The notes beneath the pieces are model-generated. The model was not told where the DNA came from. It saw only the letters and a program-made list of their open reading frames with translations, and searched no databases. From contig NZ_OY762614.1 of NCBI RefSeq assembly GCF_963666145.1, positions 1,846,001 to 1,910,000 on the forward strand: DNA of 64,000 nt. Reading direction: 5' to 3'. This document shows positions 58,759 to 64,000 of this stretch, one piece after another. Numbering within the stretch: position 1 is the first letter of the stretch; each line of letters opens with the position of its first letter. The stretch is from an uncultured Desulfobacter sp. (GTDB taxonomy: Bacteria; Desulfobacterota; Desulfobacteria; Desulfobacterales; Desulfobacteraceae). Both the position numbers and the translations under genes were made by a program.

Positions 58759-60116
58759 CAGTTTTCAGACACTTTCTTTTTAACCAAGTTCAGGCTTGCA
58801 CCCATCTGTTTGGCCGCAGCCGGAAGATCACCGTTCATCTGATCCACCTTGAAACGAATAAATTGCTTTTCAAACGCTTCTTTTGCACGGTCCAATTTTT
58901 TCATCTCAAAAATCCGGGTGTGCATCTCACCTGTTTCAGAGGATGATTTAATATTAGAGTTATAGGGTGCCGGCAGATCATTTTTCCAAATAACATCCGC
59001 TTCCACCATGATGGATAAACGCTCCATCAAATTTTTAAGTTCCCTGACATTTCCCTTCCAATGCCATTGTTTTAGAATTTCAAGTGCGTCTTTGGACAAG
59101 CTTTTTTTGGGGGCCGATGATTTTTCGGCCAGATGGGTTAGGAAAAAATCCACAAGTATAGGCAGATCCTCAATCCGTTCCCTTAGGGACGGCACATGGA
59201 TCGGTATGACATTGAGCCTGAAAAACAAATCTTCCCTAAACCTGCCTTCTTTGATCTCGGCTTCTAGGTCTTTGTTGGATGAGGTGATCACACGCACATC
59301 CATGTGCAGGGTGCGGCTTGATCCGATGCGCTGGAAGGTTTTGGATTCCAGCGCCCGCAACATTTTGGCCTGGGTGCTCACGCTCATATCCCCGATTTCA
59401 TCTAAAAACAAGGTGCCGCCGCCGGCCAGTTCAAACTTGCCTCTGTTTTTTGCCGAAGCACCTTCAAAGGCGCCTTTTTCATAGCCGAACAGTTCTGATT
59501 CCAGATGCTCTTCGGGGACAGCCGCGCAGTTGATAATGATAAAAGGTCCTTCAGGGCGTTTGCTGAACTGGTGAATGGTTCGGGCCACCATCTCCTTGCC
59601 CGTACCGTTTTCGCCCGAAATCAAAATGGACGCATCGGTGGGTGCTGCGGCCATTATTTCGCCATAAAGTTTCTGGACCGCCGCACTTGTGCCGGTAATG
59701 GAATTTTTTTCGATGGCCTTTTTGCGAAGGTACCGGTTCTCTTCTTCAAGTTTTCTGAAATTCAGGGCATTGTTGATGGTGAGTATCACCTTGTCAATGG
59801 ACAGCGGCTTTTCCAGAAAGTCAAAGGCGCCGGATTTGGTGGCATCCACAGCAGACTCAATGGAGCCGTGGCCTGTGATCATAACCACCGGCAACGTGGG
59901 GTGGTGCTGTTTGATCTCCTTTAGGGTGTCAATCCCGTCCATGCCGGGCATCCAGATGTCCAGCAGCACGATGTCCGGGGAATGGGAGTCAATTTTTTTC
60001 AGGGCTTCGTATCCGTTGAATGCATGAATCACTTCGAATCCCTCATCGGAAAGAATTCCTTCCAGTGAATCAATAATGCTGGATTCGTCATCAACAATCA
60101 GAACTGCCGGGTACAT
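58758..60116 (-). CDS. NtrC-family response regulator, NtrX-like, with altered GAFTGA loop
   Basis: A 452-residue response regulator. Receiver domain (~1-120) with phospho-acceptor D53 (LLDIWMPGMD) and K103-like LEKPLS. AAA+ domain (~140-375) with Walker A GENGTGKE (~168-175) and Walker B TLFLDEIGDM. The sigma-54 contact loop reads GAFEGA at residues 215-220 instead of GAFTGA. The short C-terminal region ends in a Fis-like helix-turn-helix (LPAAAKQMGASLNLVKKKV). It is next to a NtrY-like kinase, which fits an NtrYX pair. It overlaps rsmD by one base (TGATG). The changed loop could weaken or abolish sigma-54 activation; ATPase motifs look intact. Confidence 0.9.
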   Translation of the reverse strand: MYPAVLIVDDESSIIDSLEGILSDEGFEVIHAFNGYEALKKIDSHSPDIVLLDIWMPGMDGIDTLKEIKQHHPTLPVVMITGHGSIESAVDATKSGAFDFLEKPLSIDKVILTINNALNFRKLEEENRYLRKKAIEKNSITGTSAAVQKLYGEIMAAAPTDASILISGENGTGKEMVARTIHQFSKRPEGPFIIINCAAVPEEHLESELFGYEKGAFEGASAKNRGKFELAGGGTLFLDEIGDMSVSTQAKMLRALESKTFQRIGSSRTLHMDVRVITSSNKDLEAEIKEGRFREDLFFRLNVIPIHVPSLRERIEDLPILVDFFLTHLAEKSSAPKKSLSKDALEILKQWHWKGNVRELKNLMERLSIMVEADVIWKNDLPAPYNSNIKSSSETGEMHTRIFEMKKLDRAKEAFEKQFIRFKVDQMNGDLPAAAKQMGASLNLVKKKVSEN

Positions 60117-60139
60117 ATACTAAATCCTTTCTATATTTA

Positions 60140-60303
60140 GTGTTTGGACGGCTCGTAAGAGGAGCTTTAGCTCACAAAGTCACCTACCTGCGGCGTTGCA
60201 GAAAAATTTACCAAAATCTTAGAATCGGGCCTCACAACCATGAGGTTGCTCCGATTTTAAATTTTCTGCGCCTTGCATCTGGGTAACTTTTCATCCAATC
60301 ACA
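60140..60303. repeat. Large palindromic element between the NtrY-like and NtrX-like genes
   Basis: Left end GTGTTTGGACG (60140) matches the copies at 408 and 2542; the right end CATCCAATCACA (60292-60303) is its imperfect inverted repeat. Inside, arms 60176-60210 and 60258-60291 pair over about 30 bp with several mismatches (GCAGAAAAATTTA against TAAATTTTCTGC), AATCGG (60223-60228) pairs with CCGATT (60251-60256), and CAACC/GGTTG close the tip. The whole 164 bp can fold into one long hairpin. There is no ORF. It lies in the 228-bp gap within what looks like one transcript. Confidence 0.72.
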
Positions 60304-60344
60304 AGTTTTCATTCAGGCTCTATTTACAATTACCTTTTTATAAC

Positions 60345-62576
60345 TCAGGCCTCATCGGCAGGCAATTCAATGATAAATTTGGCGCCGTTGGGCTGATTGT
60401 CCTGGACCCGTATGACGCCGTTATGATCTGAAATAATGGAGTTCACAATGGCAAGTCCAAGACCCATGCCCGTTTTCTTGGTCGAAAAATAGGGTTCAAA
60501 CAATTTGGTTTTTTCCTTGTCTGACATCCCTTTGCCATCGTCTGCGACTTCAATACGCACAATTTTAAGAATGGGATCATAGGAGAGGTCAATCACAATG
60601 GTGCCTTTTTTATTTACGGCATACACCGCATTATCAATCAGGTTAATAAAGGCCTGCTTCATGTGCTGGTGATCCAGTTTCAAGGTGGGAATATTGTCCT
60701 TGAACCGGGTCTGGATATCCACCTGTTCCAATCCTTCCTTATACAGAGCAACGGTTTCATAAATAATATTTTCTATTCTGGCCGAAGCGAAATTGGTATC
60801 CGGAAATTTGGCAAAGGTGGAGAATTGATTGACCAGATTCCGGATCAGATCGACATGCTCGACAATGGTATCTGCACACCCGCTGAAGACCTCATCGTCA
60901 ATAATTTTACCGTATTTGCGTTTAAGACGCTGGGCTGACAGCTTAATGGGCGTCAACGGATTTTTCACCTCATGGGCAATGCGCCGGGCAACCTCCCGCC
61001 AGGCCACAAGTCGCTGGGCCTTTTCAAGTTCGGTCACATCATCAAAAACGAGTACGGCACCCAAATTTTGACCGGTATCATCCTTGAGTGCGGTATAATG
61101 TAATGAAAAATGTTTGGGAACGCCTGCCACGGCTGCGGAGACCGGAATCTTGAAGTGTGATCCTGCCTCTTCGGCCTGTTCAAATATCTTATTGGCCAAA
61201 GAGAGATACTCTCCTGTCAAAACTTTCCTGAAATTTTTATCGAGGATATCATGACTGCTCACATCCAGCATGGACTCGGCAGCTTTGTTCATGGTGGTGA
61301 CCGTTCCCTCATTGTCCATGGAGACCACCCCGGCAGAGATGTTTTTCAATACGATCTCAATGTACTGGCGGCTTTTTTCCAGCTCGACATTCTGCTGTTT
61401 GAGCATGCTTTCGGACAGGGCAATCTGCCGGCGACCCTCGGCCAGCTGGCGGGTCATGGAGTTAAAACTTTTGATCAGGGTGCCGATCTCATCGTCGGTC
61501 TTAAAATCAATCTGATAGGCCATGTCACCGTCTATAATCCGCTGGGTGCCCTCGGCAAATTTCATGATGGGAATGGTGATGGATTTTGCAATCTGAAATC
61601 CAAACCACACCGCACAGAACACAACAAGAAGCGCCACAATGGACAACGCAATATAATAAGAAATCTGGGCCGGTCTTTTGGTCAGTTTAAGCTGGTGATA
61701 CTCCTCCACCCCTTTGAGAATAGATTTTAAATTTTCAGACAAATCCGGGGCCATCAGGGTGGTGATCACAATAAATCCGTCGGCCTTGCCCGGCGAAAGA
61801 TCGAAGGGGATGGTACAGATGGTGCGCAACAATTCCCCCTGGTCCGTGGTCTGATAAACGTTGTGACTGGTGCTGCCGTTGGGTATGCCCCTTAGCTCCG
61901 TGGTGGTCAAAAGCCCAAAGTGCATGTTCTCAAGCTCACTGGCTAAAGAGAGGCTGATCCGTTGGGCACCCGGGGTATAGACCTCCACGGCATGACGGTT
62001 AAAGGCTCGCTGGATCACCTGGGTATACCGGCTCAGTTTTTCCTGATTTTCAGGTTTAAGCAAATCCCTGGAATGAATCTGAAACGCCCCCCTTTTGGCA
62101 AAAAAGGCATTTTTCTCTTCGATATAATCATACAGGGTCTGCCCTACGGCCAGGGAGGCATCCAGGGTCTGTTCCACAGGGGCATTAAACCAGAATGCAA
62201 TGGAAGTGGAGATAAACTGGATGGAAAAGAAAAAAAGCACCGTGGTGGGCAAAAGGGCCAGCACAACAAAGGCAAAGGTCAGGCGGGTTTTTATTTTGGA
62301 CCCGAGGATGTTGTTTTTTCGCTCATAATAGAGCTTGGCAAGATTTCTGAAAACCAGCAGCAGCAGGGTAAGCAGCAATAGCAGATTGATGTTTATTAAG
62401 ATAAACATCAACACGGTGGATGACAGGGGCAAGCCCGTATCAAAGGGCGTAACGCGGGTTTCAAGCACCGTCAGCACCACCACAGCCAGAAGAAGGCATA
62501 AAATAGCAATGCCTTCTCTTTTTCGGCCAAACCGTTTTTGTTCTGTATCCTGGAGTATCTGAGCCATAGATGCCAT
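60345..62576 (-). CDS. NtrY-like membrane histidine kinase
   Basis: A 743-residue kinase. Two or three helices near the N-terminus (~23-115, GIAILCLLLAVVVLTVL; VLMFILININLLLLLTLLLLVF; LTFAFVVLALLPTTVLFFFS), a periplasmic sensor part (~125-300), another helix (ISYYIALSIVALLVVFCAVWFGF), HAMP (~325-390), a PAS domain (~400-510), then dimerisation helix with phospho-acceptor H535 (RIAHEVKNPLTPIKLSAQRL) and HATPase with ADDGKGM and GMGLGLAIV. The order Cache-like-HAMP-PAS-HisKA is that of NtrY. It lies upstream of the NtrX-like regulator on the same strand, separated by a palindromic element, and downstream of a DUF4390 gene, a common combination in this group. Confidence 0.9.
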   Translation of the reverse strand: MASMAQILQDTEQKRFGRKREGIAILCLLLAVVVLTVLETRVTPFDTGLPLSSTVLMFILININLLLLLTLLLLVFRNLAKLYYERKNNILGSKIKTRLTFAFVVLALLPTTVLFFFSIQFISTSIAFWFNAPVEQTLDASLAVGQTLYDYIEEKNAFFAKRGAFQIHSRDLLKPENQEKLSRYTQVIQRAFNRHAVEVYTPGAQRISLSLASELENMHFGLLTTTELRGIPNGSTSHNVYQTTDQGELLRTICTIPFDLSPGKADGFIVITTLMAPDLSENLKSILKGVEEYHQLKLTKRPAQISYYIALSIVALLVVFCAVWFGFQIAKSITIPIMKFAEGTQRIIDGDMAYQIDFKTDDEIGTLIKSFNSMTRQLAEGRRQIALSESMLKQQNVELEKSRQYIEIVLKNISAGVVSMDNEGTVTTMNKAAESMLDVSSHDILDKNFRKVLTGEYLSLANKIFEQAEEAGSHFKIPVSAAVAGVPKHFSLHYTALKDDTGQNLGAVLVFDDVTELEKAQRLVAWREVARRIAHEVKNPLTPIKLSAQRLKRKYGKIIDDEVFSGCADTIVEHVDLIRNLVNQFSTFAKFPDTNFASARIENIIYETVALYKEGLEQVDIQTRFKDNIPTLKLDHQHMKQAFINLIDNAVYAVNKKGTIVIDLSYDPILKIVRIEVADDGKGMSDKEKTKLFEPYFSTKKTGMGLGLAIVNSIISDHNGVIRVQDNQPNGAKFIIELPADEA

Positions 62577-62593
62577 GCCTGCCCGGCTAATGG

Positions 62594-63187
62594 TTAATAC
62601 GTGAAATTAATCACATACCAGTCCGTTTCAAAATCCCAGTAAGAGACAAAAAAGAACACATAATGCAACGACAGGGGCAAGGTGACTTTATCAAGTAACG
62701 CCTTGATACGGATCTGGTATTTATCCCCTTTTACCAGTTGGTTAAGGGGCACCACCTTGAGGTTATCAATTTCGGTCATCCAGGTCTTTGCCTCATCAAA
62801 GGACTTTGTAATCAAAGCGGGGGCGTCCTTCCACTGGCAGACCACCGTGTATTCCTGTTTCATGGAATTGTATTTTATTGTTGCACGGGTTTTGATATCA
62901 GCAATCTTCTTATCAAACAGACTGTTTGATGTTTTGAATAAGGTTGCATAAAACGTAAACGAGGTGGAGATACCATTTTCAATGGCCTGGGTATTTTTTT
63001 CATTGAAGGCATTTTCCACCTTGAAATAAGTAAACAGATCATCCCGGGTATTGGCCAGCTTTATATTTGACAGCACCGCATCATCACGGGCAAAGGCGGT
63101 ATCCGGGGCAATAAAAAGAATGCCTTGGAAAACAAAGAGAACTACACATAAACATTTTATTACTGCACCTTTATTTATCATTGGCAT
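62594..63187 (-). CDS. DUF4390 domain protein
   Basis: A 197-residue exported protein: N-terminal signal (VIKCLCVVLFVFQGILFIAPDTAFA), then a soluble domain with KVENAFNEKNTQAIENGISTSFTFYATLF, WKDAPALITKSFDEAKTWMTEIDN and a hydrophobic C-terminal part (LHYVFFFVSYWDFETDWYVINFTY). The last motif, aromatic-rich with W-x-F-x-T-x-W, is characteristic of DUF4390. These proteins occur next to NtrY-like kinases and have no proven role; a periplasmic accessory to the kinase is inference. Its stop is 17 bp before the kinase start, and it begins 10 bp after the lpxC stop, so lpxC, this gene and the kinase are probably one transcript. Confidence 0.83.
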   Translation of the reverse strand: MPMINKGAVIKCLCVVLFVFQGILFIAPDTAFARDDAVLSNIKLANTRDDLFTYFKVENAFNEKNTQAIENGISTSFTFYATLFKTSNSLFDKKIADIKTRATIKYNSMKQEYTVVCQWKDAPALITKSFDEAKTWMTEIDNLKVVPLNQLVKGDKYQIRIKALLDKVTLPLSLHYVFFFVSYWDFETDWYVINFTY

Positions 63188-63197
63188 TAAATTTTGG

Positions 63198-64000
63198 TCA
63201 TCGCGTTACAGGACCTGTTTCCCAGGCCTGCTTCTCCCCAAGAAATTTTTTTATAAACAGATGATTCAAGTGATGTCCGGATTTATGGGTGGTAATATGC
63301 CCCTGGATGGGCATGCCCAGAAGGGAAAAATCGCCAAGGCAATCCAGCAGTTTGTGCCGGACAAATTCATCCGGATACCGCAATCCTCCTTCATTCAAGA
63401 TTTTATCTTGATCAATCACGATGGCATTGTCAAGGCTTCCGCCCTTGCCAAGACTGAATTTCTTCAGCATTTCAAGATCTTTGACAAATCCAAAGGTTCG
63501 GGCTCCGCAGACCTCCTGCTCAAAGTTATTTTCTGCCTGGTCATAAACCATTTTCTGCAGGCCGATGAGCGGATGATCAAACTCAATGGTGCACGAAATT
63601 TTAAAAGAAGGTGCAGGTTCCACCCGGACCCATTTATCTTTCTGGATAATTTCTATGGGTTCATTCACGATAAAAAGCTGCCGGGGCATCGTCTGCTCCA
63701 CCACCCCCACGCGGGTAATAGCCCGGGTAAATTCCCTGGCCGATCCGTCCATAATGGGCATCTCATAATCATCCACCTCCACCAGGGCGTTATCAATGCC
63801 AAGGCCTACAAAACTTGCCATCAAGTGCTCAATGGTAGAGACAATGGCGCCATTGAACCCAATGACCGTAGCAAGGCTGGTATCCACCACCAGTTTAAAA
63901 AGCGCCGGGATATCAGGGGTCCCGGGCAGATCAAGGCGCCGGAATTTAATCCCATGATTTTCCTTGGCCGGCCGGATGGTCAAATTTGTCTTTTTACCCG
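63198..64000 (-). CDS. lpxC: UDP-3-O-acyl-N-acetylglucosamine deacetylase LpxC (5' end outside window)
   Basis: About 267 residues, missing only the first ~30-40. LpxC is the committed, zinc-dependent step of lipid A synthesis. The open frame runs to the window edge, and the upstream codons read GKKTNLTIRP, so the TTG at 63983 is not the start. The zinc-site motif is present: STIEHLMASFVGLGIDNA (first zinc histidine), HKLLDCLGDFSLLG (histidine and D of the second site), and HKSGHHLNHLF (catalytic histidine). DGSAREFT is also conserved. It is followed by DUF4390 and the NtrY-like kinase. Confidence 0.95.
   Translation of the reverse strand, partial: GKKTNLTIRPAKENHGIKFRRLDLPGTPDIPALFKLVVDTSLATVIGFNGAIVSTIEHLMASFVGLGIDNALVEVDDYEMPIMDGSAREFTRAITRVGVVEQTMPRQLFIVNEPIEIIQKDKWVRVEPAPSFKISCTIEFDHPLIGLQKMVYDQAENNFEQEVCGARTFGFVKDLEMLKKFSLGKGGSLDNAIVIDQDKILNEGGLRYPDEFVRHKLLDCLGDFSLLGMPIQGHITTHKSGHHLNHLFIKKFLGEKQAWETGPVTR

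Overview
The window comes from a Gram-negative, probably strictly anaerobic bacterium. It carries lpxC, TonB-dependent receptors, TatA, Slp- and PEP-CTERM-type envelope proteins, many PAS/Cache histidine kinases, sigma-54 regulators, and an oxygen-sensitive 4-hydroxybutyryl-CoA dehydratase. The gene style (NtrY-like kinase next to a DUF4390 protein, COG0731 radical SAM protein, several sigma-54 activators) fits Desulfobacterota, most likely a Desulfobacter/Desulfotignum-like member of the Desulfobacteraceae. That placement is inference: no dsr, apr or rRNA gene lies in the window.

Layout. 1-15.3 kb is mostly housekeeping: the end of an NhaD antiporter, two Hsp20 chaperones, a YbaK deacylase, a thioesterase, a gamma carbonic anhydrase-like protein, a disulfide oxidoreductase, a DHH phosphoesterase, EF-P-like EfpL, argG, a large hybrid kinase and a radical SAM protein. 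15.3-21.1 kb is a catabolic module. A PAS/AAA+ sigma-54 regulator is followed by three 16-bp enhancer-like sites, a -24/-12 promoter, and an operon of abfD, a 4-hydroxybutyrate CoA-transferase and a lactonase-type metallo-beta-lactamase. Together these could take gamma-butyrolactone or 4-hydroxybutyrate to crotonyl-CoA. 21.1-42.5 kb is an envelope/metal-uptake region with three TonB receptors, a YbtPQ/IrtAB-like ABC pair, a small Tat/PEP-CTERM group, and an operon of LolA-like protein, beta-barrel, RND exporter and DUF4198 proteins. 42.5-47.4 kb is a three-gene signalling operon (two kinases around a Cache lipoprotein). 47.7-51.7 kb holds a fourth TonB receptor, a PchR/YbtA-like AraC regulator and a divergent cysteine-rich small protein. 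51.7-57.5 kb holds EpmA, a histone-deacetylase-like enzyme with HyuA, an enoyl-CoA hydratase and a LysR regulator. 57.6-64 kb is an overlapping core cluster: lpxC, DUF4390, NtrY-like, NtrX-like, rsmD, coaD.

The most striking unannotated signal is a family of four promoter elements at about 21.2, 25.0, 31.4 and 36.7 kb. Each has two TCCCGATCCGGGTA-type half-sites exactly 21 bp apart, followed after exactly 18 bp by TGTTAG. They precede two paralogous TonB receptors, the ABC pair and the LolA-like/RND/DUF4198 operon. This defines a local regulon, probably for metallophore uptake and envelope handling, and probably driven by an AraC-type activator. The PchR-like protein at 50-51 kb is the obvious candidate but is unproven. 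No siderophore biosynthesis genes are visible, so the substrate may be made elsewhere or by other organisms.
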